Shown here one piece after another: positions 1-7,527 of a stretch of 24,528 nt of DNA. Source of the DNA: an uncultured bacterium (GTDB taxonomy: Bacteria; Actinomycetota; Coriobacteriia; Coriobacteriales; Eggerthellaceae); assembly GCA_905215325.1 (NCBI GenBank), contig CAJMPP010000032.1:1-24528 (forward strand), read 5' to 3'. The notes below the pieces were generated by a model. That model was not told the origin of the DNA and did no database searches. It was given only the letters and a program-made list of their open reading frames with translations. Position 1 is the first letter of the stretch, and each line of letters opens with the position of its first letter. Made by a program: the position numbers and the translations under genes.

Positions 1-48
1 TGACGGTCGCCCGGCCTGACGGTCGCCCGGCCTGACGGTCGCCCGGCC
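1..48. repeat. Three perfect 16-bp direct repeats
   Basis: The unit TGACGGTCGCCCGGCC occurs three times back to back (1-16, 17-32, 33-48). It is followed by TGACGGTTCGGGG, which starts like a fourth copy and runs into the hairpin at 45-119. The array may continue to the left of the window. The 5' part of each unit can pair with the end of the hairpin's right arm (ACCGTCAGGCC), so the array and hairpin probably form one repeat element. Confidence 0.9.
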
Positions 49-119
49 TGACGGTTCGGGGACGTAGGACTAAGTGTCCGAAACGGACACTTAGTCCTAC
101 GTCCCCGAACCGTCAGGCC
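45..119. repeat. Long perfect hairpin, REP-like
   Basis: The left arm 45-80 and right arm 84-119 are exact reverse complements (36 bp) around an AAA loop. The arms contain GGGGACGTAGGACTAAGTGT. There is no T-run, and the hairpin is far longer than a normal terminator. Hairpins of this kind built around GGGGACG are common as dispersed REP-type elements. A related GGGGACGGAG motif recurs at 24068-24164. No transposase is encoded nearby. The hairpin may also block transcription, but its role is unknown. Confidence 0.85.
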
Positions 120-263
120 CTCGAGGCCTTCAAACCCTTGCAGTTTGTTGCTAATCGTCGGTTGTTCTTCGTTCTTGGCGCGACCGGAGCGGAAACGGTG
201 TAGTATACTTTGGCTTTGTAATACGCGCCTTCAAGCGCTTGCGAACGAACCGTTAGGAACAGC

Positions 264-461
264 ATGGATTGGATCGGCCTGTACCACTTTCTTTTCGAGA
301 CATATGCCGGCATGGGCATTATGATCGGTGCGGGTCTTGTCATCAGCCTTATCGCATGCATCATCATGGAGCGTCGCACCCGCAAAACGTTCGTCGACCG
401 CCCGAAGGGCAAGGACGACTGGTCCTTCTTCGACGATGACGACGAGGAAGATTCCGAATAA
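264..461 (+). CDS. Small single-helix membrane protein, unknown function
   Basis: This encodes 65 residues that I do not recognise. Residues about 15-35 form one hydrophobic helix (AGMGIMIGAGLVISLIACII). A basic stretch follows (MERRTRKTF), then a strongly acidic tail (FFDDDDEEDSE). The positive-inside rule would place the C-terminus in the cytoplasm. An AGGA ribosome site lies 6 nt before the ATG. A TATACT box at 204-209 could be its -10, though no good -35 is seen. A clear terminator follows at 498-535, so the gene looks monocistronic. The ATG, ribosome site, terminator and sensible topology together support a real gene. Confidence 0.7.
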   Translation: MDWIGLYHFLFETYAGMGIMIGAGLVISLIACIIMERRTRKTFVDRPKGKDDWSFFDDDDEEDSE

Positions 462-497
462 CCACGCGGCGGCCACTCACTCACACCTGCCGCCGAA

Positions 498-535
498 CCG
501 CCCCGCAACGCCAATACGCGGGGCGGTTTTCTTTT
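498..535 (+). terminator. Rho-independent terminator of the small membrane gene
   Basis: A perfect 9-bp stem, CCGCCCCGC (498-506) with GCGGGGCGG (518-526), encloses an 11-nt loop and is followed by TTTTCTTTT. It lies 37 nt after the stop codon at 461. Confidence 0.9.
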
Positions 536-541
536 CGCCCT

Positions 542-582
542 AACGCAAAAGAGCCCGCAAGCACGACGCTTGCGGGCTCTTC
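542..582 (-). terminator. Terminator of the acetamidase gene
   Basis: A 12-bp perfect stem, GAGCCCGCAAGC (551-562) with GCTTGCGGGCTC (568-579), has a 5-nt loop. On the minus strand it is followed by TTTTGCGTT and sits just past the stop of the acetamidase gene. The plus strand has only TTCGTTT after it, so the main direction is minus, with some bidirectional action possible. Confidence 0.88.
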
Positions 583-598
583 GTTTGCCGGTTTGAAG

Positions 599-1495
599 CT
601 ACAGCGCGAAGCCGATGGCATCCAGCACGTACTTCGGCACCATGAAACGCACCGTCTTCTGCGGGTCCACCATCTGGCACACCTGCACGTCGGCGACCAG
701 CGACAGCAGCATGACCAGATCGGCCTCGGACTCGCTGGTGCGCGATGCCAGCAGATCGACCATCTGCTGAACAGCCAGCTCAGCGGCCGCATCCAGCGAT
801 TCCGCGGACACGATGATGCCGAAATGCGTGTCGTTCTCGATCAGCGGGTTCACCAGCTTCAGCTCGGGCATGGCCGTCAGCGTGACGGTGGCATAGCCTG
901 CAACCTCGGCACCGGAGACGCTGACCTCGCCGTCGCCCATGGCCGCATGCATGTCGCCGCAGCCGAACAGCGCCCCATCGACCGCCACGGGGAAGTACAG
1001 CGTGGCGCCGGTGGTGATGGCCGTGTTATCCATGTTGCCGCCATGGCTGCCAGGGGTGCCGCAGTTCACCGGCTCGCCTTCGGGGGCCACGCCGATGACG
1101 CCGATCATGGGGCGCAGCGGGATGTTCAGACGCTCGTCCCAGGCCAGCGTGTTGCCCTGGATCTTGCAGTAATGCGTGGCCCATTCGGTGAAGCGGTTGC
1201 CGCACACGCCCTCGTCCTGGCCGGTGGCGGAGCAGGTCTGCTCGTCGAACTCGATGTTCTCGATGCGCACCTTCAGCGCGCCGCCAGCCTTCGCGCCCTC
1301 GACGAACACCGGGCCGGTCGCCGGGTTGATGGCGTCCCAATCCAGATCGTCCATGGTGTCCTGAGGGCCGGTCAGCTGGTTGCTGAAGCAGTCCTTCGTG
1401 CGGATGCGCACCGTCTCGCCAGACTTCACGGTCAGCACCGGCTCAAGATCGCGGTCGAAGGAGAACAACGTCTTGTCGTCGTTAAGCTCGATCAT
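599..1495 (-). CDS. Acetamidase/formamidase family protein
   Basis: This encodes 298 residues, the usual length for the FmdA/AmdA family, which hydrolyses short amides (formamide or acetamide) to ammonia and the carboxylic acid in the cytoplasm. Family motifs are visible: NPATGP at 57-62, PGSHGGNMD at 148-156 and GDMHAAMGDGE at 180-190, the last carrying conserved His, Asp and Glu residues thought to line the metal/active site. The start is supported by AGGAAGGA upstream of the ATG. The kinase gene at 1594-3744 lies upstream on the same strand with a 98-nt gap and no strong terminator, so co-transcription is possible. The actual substrate cannot be read from sequence; ammonia supply from small amides is the family-level guess. 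Confidence 0.9.
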   Translation of the reverse strand: MIELNDDKTLFSFDRDLEPVLTVKSGETVRIRTKDCFSNQLTGPQDTMDDLDWDAINPATGPVFVEGAKAGGALKVRIENIEFDEQTCSATGQDEGVCGNRFTEWATHYCKIQGNTLAWDERLNIPLRPMIGVIGVAPEGEPVNCGTPGSHGGNMDNTAITTGATLYFPVAVDGALFGCGDMHAAMGDGEVSVSGAEVAGYATVTLTAMPELKLVNPLIENDTHFGIIVSAESLDAAAELAVQQMVDLLASRTSESEADLVMLLSLVADVQVCQMVDPQKTVRFMVPKYVLDAIGFAL

Positions 1496-1593
1496 GGGTT
1501 TCCTTCCTATCCATGTAAGGCCGCGGCACCGCGCCGACGGCCGTTCTTGCGTTATCCTGCAACGCCTCTTCGCCCAAACGTTAGGGGCAAAAG

Positions 1594-3744
1594 CTATTCG
1601 CCGCTCTCGTCATAATACTCGGGGTCGGGCAGAAGATAGGCGGCGAACAGCATAATGCCCGCGGAAATGACCAACGAAGCCGCATCGGCAGGATCGGTGA
1701 AGGCGGATGCGGAAGGGGCCCCGCAAATCGCCGCCAAAACGAACCCGGCCACCAGCACGGCCGCACCCGCCAGCACGCCGAAGGACGCGAACAGCCGCGT
1801 GGGGCGCCAACGCAGCAGGGCGCAGGCTCCCGCCGCAAGCACCCAGCTCGCCGCCATGATCCATGTGCCCGGCTCCGACAGCATGGCCGCCATCCGGTCG
1901 ATCACCGCATCGCTTGCGAACGCCGCCGTCGAGAAATGCCAGGTTGCAAGCATATTCCACCCCATGAACGAGGCGCTTCCCAAGCCTGCCAGCATGAACC
2001 CGCACAGCACTTGGAACGTCGCGGTCGCCATCGCCGCAACCGGGCGCAGCGCAAAACCCGCCGCCAACGGACCCAACGGCCCCACCCCGATCGCGCCGGC
2101 AAGCGGCGTCGCCAGCGCGGCGTTCGCGGTCGCATCGCCCACACGGCCCAGGTACCACCACCACACGCCGGTGCCCGCCAGCAGCACGCATCCCGCAGCA
2201 GGCACGCCGCACATCACCAGCATGGCCGACAGGGAAACGAATCCCAGAAGCGCGCCCAGGTGAGGGCGAAGCGCGCCGGCAAGCGTGATGAGCAGCAGCA
2301 ACCCCCAGAACAACGGGTTGGCGAACCCTTCGGTCTGCGAGATGTTCTGCAACGCTGCAAACGCCAGTAGCGCCGACCCCGCCGCGCCGCACGCATGCGA
2401 GCCGAAAAACAGCAGCTCGGGGGTGATGCGATCGCGCAACGGGATACCCGGCTCGCGAGGCTGCGGCTCGGGCTCCTCTTTCTCCTCCGGACCGGCCACG
2501 ATGTCCGCCAACTCCGCACGGCCCTTCGCCGGGTCGCCCAAAAACGGCGAAAGCTCCTCCGCGAAATCCGCCACCGACTCGTAGCGCTCCTCGCGCTCGG
2601 GGTCCAAAGCGTAGAAGATGGGGTCGTCCGCGGCCGGGCTGAGGTTGTCCCAGCACAGCGACGGCAACACCAGCTCGCCATCCTCGATGGCCTCCTGCGC
2701 CTGAAACAGGTTCGGTGCCAAGAACGGGTTTTCGCCCGCCAGCATCTCGTACGTCACCGATGCCAGCGCCCATTCGTCGCAGCGAGCGTCAAGGTTCTCC
2801 TGGCGCATCTGCTCAAGCGGCATGTAACCGACGGTGCCGCCGCCGGCCACTCCGAACCCCTGCGCGTCGGCCAAGGTCGCCAAGCCGAAATCAGTCACCT
2901 TGACCTGGCCTGATGTGTTGATGAGGATGTTGTCGGGCTTGATATCCAGATGCAGCACGCCGTTCTCATGCGCCACCTCAAGCGCATGCGCCACCGCGTC
3001 GAACACGGCGGCAACCACGTCGAGCGTCAGCCGATCGTCGTGGTCGCGCAGCAGCTCGGTGAGCGTCATGCCCTCGACATACTCCATGATCAGATACGCC
3101 GTGGAATCCTGGATCTCGAAGTCGTACACCGCGACGATGCTGGGGTCCGACAGCATGGCCGCCGTGCGAGCCTCGTCCAATCCGGGGATGCGCGAGAGCG
3201 TCCGCACCAGCGGGCGGCTCGCAGGGTCGACCGCGCCCGTCAGGCTGACCGATTGACCGGGCAGAAGCTGGCCGGGGAACGAATCGGCGCGCGATGAGTC
3301 CACAGGATCGAAGTCCGCAAAGCCGGACCCAACTTCGCGGGCGGGAGCGCTCGTCGGCCCCACCGGCACATCAGGGCCGTCGGGGGCCCCATCATCCTCG
3401 ATACCCGCAAAACCCGCTTCCTCGGGCAAATCCTCCCAAGGGGGAACGTCCGCCGGGTCGACGGCAGTCGCCGTAGACGCCGCGGAACCTGCCGCATGCG
3501 AGCTCATTACGCCGGAGCCTTGAGAACCGGCCGCGTTTTCGCCACGTTCATCAGGGGAAATATCAAGCGCATCTGCCCCGGGGAGGGCGGCGCGCAACAA
3601 CTCGGCCTCGGACAGGGGGATGCACTTGATGGCCACCTTGCGCTGGATGCGCGTATCCCATGCCACCTGCACCGTACCGAAGCCGCCGACCCCCGCCTTG
3701 GCAAGGGGCTTGTATCGATTGAGTATCAGCTGCGTTTTAGTCAT
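1594..3744 (-). CDS. Membrane Ser/Thr protein kinase with an inserted linker in the kinase fold
   Basis: This encodes 716 residues. It has a glycine loop (GVGGFGTV, 18-25) and catalytic lysine K40. A low-complexity acidic/Ala/Gly/Pro stretch of about 140 residues (46-185) then separates strand beta-3 from the probable helix C (LDEARTAAMLSDP, 189-201). The remaining kinase motifs follow: MEYVEG 220-225, HLDIKPDN 265-272 (HLD in place of HRD) and DFG 285-287. The region after about 440 is hydrophobic with roughly eight to nine predicted helices, so this is a multi-pass membrane kinase and not a PASTA receptor. The ATG at 3744 was chosen because it begins the kinase domain directly and has a TATAAT box just upstream. 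A longer reading to 3927 would overlap the divergent endonuclease gene. Its substrates and partners are unknown. Confidence 0.85.
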   Translation of the reverse strand: MTKTQLILNRYKPLAKAGVGGFGTVQVAWDTRIQRKVAIKCIPLSEAELLRAALPGADALDISPDERGENAAGSQGSGVMSSHAAGSAASTATAVDPADVPPWEDLPEEAGFAGIEDDGAPDGPDVPVGPTSAPAREVGSGFADFDPVDSSRADSFPGQLLPGQSVSLTGAVDPASRPLVRTLSRIPGLDEARTAAMLSDPSIVAVYDFEIQDSTAYLIMEYVEGMTLTELLRDHDDRLTLDVVAAVFDAVAHALEVAHENGVLHLDIKPDNILINTSGQVKVTDFGLATLADAQGFGVAGGGTVGYMPLEQMRQENLDARCDEWALASVTYEMLAGENPFLAPNLFQAQEAIEDGELVLPSLCWDNLSPAADDPIFYALDPEREERYESVADFAEELSPFLGDPAKGRAELADIVAGPEEKEEPEPQPREPGIPLRDRITPELLFFGSHACGAAGSALLAFAALQNISQTEGFANPLFWGLLLLITLAGALRPHLGALLGFVSLSAMLVMCGVPAAGCVLLAGTGVWWWYLGRVGDATANAALATPLAGAIGVGPLGPLAAGFALRPVAAMATATFQVLCGFMLAGLGSASFMGWNMLATWHFSTAAFASDAVIDRMAAMLSEPGTWIMAASWVLAAGACALLRWRPTRLFASFGVLAGAAVLVAGFVLAAICGAPSASAFTDPADAASLVISAGIMLFAAYLLPDPEYYDESGE

Positions 3745-3804
3745 GCGCACATTATATTGCAGGCGCCTGCGCGCCATAGGTACATCAAACCCATTCGCTA
3801 CAAT
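3745..3804. promoter_or_regulatory. Divergent kinase/endonuclease promoter with 12-bp palindrome
   Basis: On the minus strand a perfect TATAAT (complement of 3751-3756) ends 6 nt before the A of the kinase ATG at 3744. There is no ribosome site in between, as expected for a leaderless transcript. Directly upstream lies the perfect palindrome GCAGGCGCCTGC (3759-3770), which could be an operator. On the plus strand TACAAT at 3799-3804 is a plausible -10 for the endonuclease gene. Neither direction shows a good -35. Confidence 0.5.
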
Positions 3805-3836
3805 CGGCAGCCTAGGCAACAACAGAAAGGCCGCCG

Positions 3837-4982
3837 TTGAAAGACAACCGCACGTTCCCGCTTCCCCAGCGCATCGCCGCAGCATTAGCCGCCCTGGCGC
3901 TCGCGTTCTCGTTCGCGCTTCCCGCAACGGGCTGCTCTGTCAGCATCAGCGATAACGCTACTGGATCCGGCAGCTCCATCAGCAGCTCAGGCGAAAGCAC
4001 CGGCACGTACGGCGGCTCCGGCGCCACCAGCTCCGACGAAGACGCACGATACGCGCAGGCGACCATCGCCGACATCCCCGCTTACACCGGCGCGCTGTGC
4101 ATCAACATCAACCACGGCGAGCCCGGGTTCACGGCGCAGGACGAGGCTCGCGGGACGTTCATGCAGTTCAACGATCTGGATTTCGAAGGTCGCTGCGGCA
4201 CTGCCTTCGCGCGAATCGGGCCCGACACCATATCCAACGAGAAGCGCGGCGACATCTCGCAAGTGCATCCGAGCGGCTGGGTGCAGCGCAAATACAGCTT
4301 CGTCGACGACGGCATGCTGTACAACCGCAGCCACCTGATCGCGCACCAGCTGTGCGGGGAGAACGCCAACGAGAAGAACCTGATCACGGGCACGCGCACG
4401 TTCAACGCGGTGGGCATGCTGTATTACGAGGAGTTGGTGGGCGATTACGTGCGCAGCACGGGCAACCACGTGCTCTACCGCGTCACCCCGTTATTCGCCG
4501 CAAACGACCTGGTGGCACGCGGGGTCCAGATGGAAGCGAAGTCCGTTGAGGACAACGGCGAAGCCGTGCAGTTCAACGTGTTCGTGTACAACGTGGAGCC
4601 AGGCGTTGCCATCGACTACGTGACCGGCGAAAGCTGGGAATCGCCCGAAACCCCGCAGGTCACCAGCAAAGGCAGCGCCACCATCACCACCGCGGCCGCC
4701 GCGCGGGCGGACAAGGCGGCAGCGGGAAGCAACGGCGAGAGCAAGGCCGACGGCAACGGCGCCAACGACAACGAAAGCGATAGCGCCGGCAACGGGAGCG
4801 CCGGCAGCCAAGGCGCATCCAGCCAGCAGGACTACATCCTGAACGTGAAGAACAAGAAGTTCCACAAGCCCGACTGCTCCGCCGCCAGCGACATCTCAAG
4901 CGCAAACAAGCAAGACTTCACCGGCACCCGCGACCAACTCATAGCCCGAGGCTACTCCCCCTGCGGCATCTGCAAACCGTGA
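3837..4982 (+). CDS. Secreted DNA/RNA non-specific endonuclease, probable lipoprotein
   Basis: This encodes 381 residues from a TTG start with AGAAAGG six nt upstream. Residues 1-33 form a signal peptide ending in a lipobox-like ATGC (C33). A Ser/Gly-rich linker follows. The nuclease domain (about 80-265) matches the EndA/NucA-type beta-beta-alpha-metal family: NRSHLIAHQL (163-172) stands for the DRGH motif with general-base H166, and NEKNLITGTRTFN (178-190) carries the metal-site Asn. A second low-complexity linker (about 275-330) leads to a C-terminal module (333-381) with FHKPDC and SPCGIC. H343, C347, C376 and C379 form a likely zinc site, like the module found at the end of some secreted nucleases. 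It probably degrades extracellular DNA/RNA at the cell surface. It is divergent from the kinase gene. Confidence 0.88.
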   Translation: MKDNRTFPLPQRIAAALAALALAFSFALPATGCSVSISDNATGSGSSISSSGESTGTYGGSGATSSDEDARYAQATIADIPAYTGALCININHGEPGFTAQDEARGTFMQFNDLDFEGRCGTAFARIGPDTISNEKRGDISQVHPSGWVQRKYSFVDDGMLYNRSHLIAHQLCGENANEKNLITGTRTFNAVGMLYYEELVGDYVRSTGNHVLYRVTPLFAANDLVARGVQMEAKSVEDNGEAVQFNVFVYNVEPGVAIDYVTGESWESPETPQVTSKGSATITTAAAARADKAAAGSNGESKADGNGANDNESDSAGNGSAGSQGASSQQDYILNVKNKKFHKPDCSAASDISSANKQDFTGTRDQLIARGYSPCGICKP

Positions 4983-5059
4983 GTTTGTCCAAAGAAACTG
5001 TTTGAGACGACAAAGCGAAGAGTGTTCAATACCGACTTCCCAAGTCCACCAAACATGAA

Positions 5060-5101
5060 GCGAAATGGAAACGGCGGGAATCCCCGCCGTTTCCATTTCG
5101 C
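5060..5101. terminator. Long perfect hairpin between convergent genes
   Basis: A 19-bp perfect stem (5060-5078 with 5083-5101) has a 4-nt loop AATC. It lies between the 3' ends of the plus-strand endonuclease gene (stop 4982) and the minus-strand methyltransferase gene (stop 5110). Neither side has a proper T-run, so bidirectional termination or mRNA protection is inferred from position and stability. It may also mark the edge of the restriction-modification island. Confidence 0.6.
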
Positions 5102-5109
5102 GTTAATAG

Positions 5110-6366
5110 CTATTTCAAACCAGCCCCGCGAGCGATCTCGACACCGATTCGGTGAGGAACGCCAACGACCAACGCGTTGCCCATGCAAAAAGCTCGGCGA
5201 CCATCGCTCATACCTGTATTCGTCCAACCCTTCGGAAAACCTTGCAGCTGATCAAGCTCATCGGGGACGAGGCGGCGGAATCGGCCATCCACTTCAACAA
5301 CGTGCTTGAAGCGAGAAGCCCCAATACCGCCTTCGCCGGTCAGGATGGTGCGCGAGGGTCTATCGAGCGCATCGGGAAACGTCATCGAGCCTTCGGAGTA
5401 GACGTACTTGAAGCCCGTTTTCTTATCCACACGCTCCTCGCGCTTGCCGCCCTTCAAGTATTTCCAGGCCTCGAACTTTTCGTCCGGAATATAGAATTGC
5501 TCAGGGACTTCGCTCTCCGGAACCAGCACGTTTCCAAGCGCACCGAGCTCGCCCTCGTACTCCTCCACCAGGTCAAAGGTCAGAACCCTGTAATCCTGCA
5601 TCACGCCCGCAGTGCAGAACGGAGATTTCTTGCCAGCAAGGTCGAAATGCTGGGAAATGTCATAAGGGTCATGCTGAATCTCAAACTCGGAAACCTTCTC
5701 CGGATCCTCCGTTGGGAATGCACGAGCCATCACGCCGTTTTTAGCGCGGTCCGACAAATTCCAGTTATCGCTGGTCATTTCAGCAAAAATGTAAACGCGT
5801 TTGCGTCGCTGGTTAAAGCCATATTCGCCGCTGTTCACAACATGCCATTCAACCGAATAGCCCAGGTCAGCCATGCAAGACAGGATAATCGCGAAATCGC
5901 GGCCACGCTGCGTCGCAGGACTTTTGAGCAAGCGGTCAACGTTTTCGAGCAGCACGTACTTCGGCTCTTTCAGATACAAGAAGCGATAGATATCCCACCA
6001 AAGAACGCCCTTTTTGCCCTCGATTCCGCGAGCAGCGGACAGCGGTTTTGCCACGCTGTAATCCTGGCACGGAAAGCCACCCACAACCATCTGAACATCA
6101 GGGATATCGATTTTACCGGCTTCGTAGTCATCAAGAACCTTGTTGATGTCCTGGTTAACGCAGCTGCCTTCGCCGAAACGCTGCTCATAACAGCGCCAAG
6201 CGAACTGTTTGCCCTCAGTTCCAGGAGGTTCCCATTGATTGGCCCATATAGTCTTAAAAGGTCCCGCTGCCGGGAGATCGAACTCAGGATGCTCGAGGCT
6301 TTGGTAGCCTTCAAGGCCAAGGCGGAATCCGCCAACGCCAGCAAAAAGCTCGGCCACCGTAATCAT
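5110..6366 (-). CDS. DNA (cytosine-5-)-methyltransferase, type II modification enzyme
   Basis: This encodes 418 residues and transfers a methyl group from S-adenosylmethionine to C5 of cytosine in a specific site. The motifs are in the usual order: FAGVGGF (8-14, SAM binding), GGFPCQDYS (97-104, nucleophile C100), ENVDRL (141-146), QRRKR (186-190), RPSRTILT (336-343, start of the conserved C-terminal part) and GNALVVGV (396-403). The variable target-recognition region lies between about 195 and 335. The ATG is preceded by a weak AGGG. The gene is visibly lower in GC than its surroundings and sits head-to-head with the endonuclease gene at 6494, so it should protect host DNA from that enzyme. 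The target sequence is not known. Confidence 0.95.
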   Translation of the reverse strand: MITVAELFAGVGGFRLGLEGYQSLEHPEFDLPAAGPFKTIWANQWEPPGTEGKQFAWRCYEQRFGEGSCVNQDINKVLDDYEAGKIDIPDVQMVVGGFPCQDYSVAKPLSAARGIEGKKGVLWWDIYRFLYLKEPKYVLLENVDRLLKSPATQRGRDFAIILSCMADLGYSVEWHVVNSGEYGFNQRRKRVYIFAEMTSDNWNLSDRAKNGVMARAFPTEDPEKVSEFEIQHDPYDISQHFDLAGKKSPFCTAGVMQDYRVLTFDLVEEYEGELGALGNVLVPESEVPEQFYIPDEKFEAWKYLKGGKREERVDKKTGFKYVYSEGSMTFPDALDRPSRTILTGEGGIGASRFKHVVEVDGRFRRLVPDELDQLQGFPKGWTNTGMSDGRRAFCMGNALVVGVPHRIGVEIARGAGLK

Positions 6367-6493
6367 GTCAGCCCTACCATCTTTCTTGAAACCGTTTTAG
6401 TGCGTAAATATATAATCTTGTCACATGATCCGCAAATGATCAAATAAAATCAAGATCCTAATTGAAAGCTACAAATTATTTCCGGAGGCTATG
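6367..6493. promoter_or_regulatory. AT-rich shared promoter of the restriction-modification pair, with three GATC sites
   Basis: This divergent spacer holds GATC at 6427-6430, 6438-6441 and 6454-6457, three within 31 bp. The third reads AGATCC, which fits RGATCY. On the minus strand TTGCGG, 17 nt and TATATT form a reasonable promoter for the methyltransferase. No comparable plus-strand promoter could be placed with confidence. GGAGG at 6484-6488 is the ribosome site of the endonuclease gene. Confidence 0.5.
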
Positions 6494-7240
6494 ATGGATT
6501 ATCGAGTTCACGGTTACCGTCACGCTGACTATCTTTACGAGAACCTCGAGGAATACAGTAGGGAATGGAATGAAATCCTCGACTCCATAGAGGCTATCTC
6601 GGACAAGATGATTATCGAGGAATTCGAAGGGGAGAAACGCGAAGCAAAATCAATATCTCAGGCTATAAATCGCCTGATGAAAGCTGAACTAACTAAGCGA
6701 GGCTGGAGTGCGGAAAGTTACATTTTCGCAGATGAGGAATATGCTAAGCAAGCAAAAGGCGCCTGGCGGCTTGACTTCGCAAAGAGCAATCTGAGCGTTG
6801 AAGTGGCGTTCAACCACCGCTCCGATATCTCATGGAATCTAATTAAGCCAACTTTGGCAAGTGAGCTTAACCATGTTCAAAAAGCAATTCAAACCACTGG
6901 CGGCGTCATCATCACAGCAACAAGCGCTTTAAAAGCAAAGGGAGGATTCGACAACGCCTGCGGAACCTTCGAGGACTTCGTTCAATACCTCAAACCACTT
7001 GGCCATATTTTGCCTGCACCCCTAGCAATCATCGGTCTGGAACCTCCTCGCGATTTCGAGATTCATGTTGAAAAAGGCAAAGGGACCAGCAAAAAAGGCG
7101 TCGTCTGTGAGTACACCGATGTCGAGTTCCCCGGCCAACAACCATGCCCTAACTGCGGATGCCCGCTCGACGATGATGCTACATTCTGCAAAGAATGCGG
7201 CCGACGCATAATTTGGCGACCACGAAATCCTGCCCTATAA
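6494..7240 (+). CDS. BglII-like type II restriction endonuclease with C-terminal zinc ribbon
   Basis: This gives 248 residues from the second of two adjacent ATGs (6491, 6494), chosen because GGAGG then sits 5 nt away instead of 2. Numbered from the first ATG, the core is WRLDF...VEVAFNHRSDISWNLIKP. D95 and E104 are nine residues apart, the same spacing as the BglII active site Asp84/Glu93. The third position is A106 where BglII has Gln95. The following WNL(I/V)KP and LASELN resemble the BglII/BstYI family. The C-terminus has C219, C222, C233 and C236 in CPNC...CKEC form, a zinc ribbon. It should cleave unmethylated DNA and is paired with the divergent C5 methyltransferase. Family assignment is from motif recall; the restriction role is strongly supported by context. 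Confidence 0.75.
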   Translation: MDYRVHGYRHADYLYENLEEYSREWNEILDSIEAISDKMIIEEFEGEKREAKSISQAINRLMKAELTKRGWSAESYIFADEEYAKQAKGAWRLDFAKSNLSVEVAFNHRSDISWNLIKPTLASELNHVQKAIQTTGGVIITATSALKAKGGFDNACGTFEDFVQYLKPLGHILPAPLAIIGLEPPRDFEIHVEKGKGTSKKGVVCEYTDVEFPGQQPCPNCGCPLDDDATFCKECGRRIIWRPRNPAL

Positions 7241-7286
7241 GTGGCAACCAAGCTTCAAGACAGCAGTTCGCCCACCTAAAGCAACA

Positions 7287-7320
7287 CTTTGCTTGATGTC
7301 CATCTCAAGCAAAGCGTTTC
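7287..7320 (+). terminator. Hairpin after the restriction endonuclease gene
   Basis: CTTTGCTTGA (7287-7296) and TCAAGCAAAG (7305-7314) form a perfect 10-bp stem with an 8-nt loop, followed by CGTTTC. The T-run is weak. Beyond it, up to 7527, I see no gene. There is only an imperfect fold bounded by GGCTAGC and GCTAGCC near 7346-7383. Confidence 0.55.
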
Positions 7321-7527
7321 AATCAATTGCAGTGAAAATGAGACGGCTAGCTTAGAGCCACCAATGGTTTCTAGTGCTAGCCAGCTCCTGTGCCCTCCTT
7401 TTTTAACTTCTAATTATTGATTTTCGAGCAGTCTCTACTGACAAGACAATGAGCTTGTAACACCTGCAGCTCTTCGATGACCTTCGCTTTGGCTGAATGG
7501 TTATAGCGAAGCAAGCAACGTCCACCC

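Noticed and set aside
593..1615. Long plus-strand open frame opposite the acetamidase gene
   Set aside because: It is a high-GC mirror frame of a clearly conserved gene, with no ribosome site and a low-complexity His/Gln/Ala/Arg-rich product.
3745..3927. Longer N-terminus for the membrane kinase
   Set aside because: It would overlap the divergent endonuclease gene, add a non-conserved Arg-rich stretch and run through the TATAAT box.
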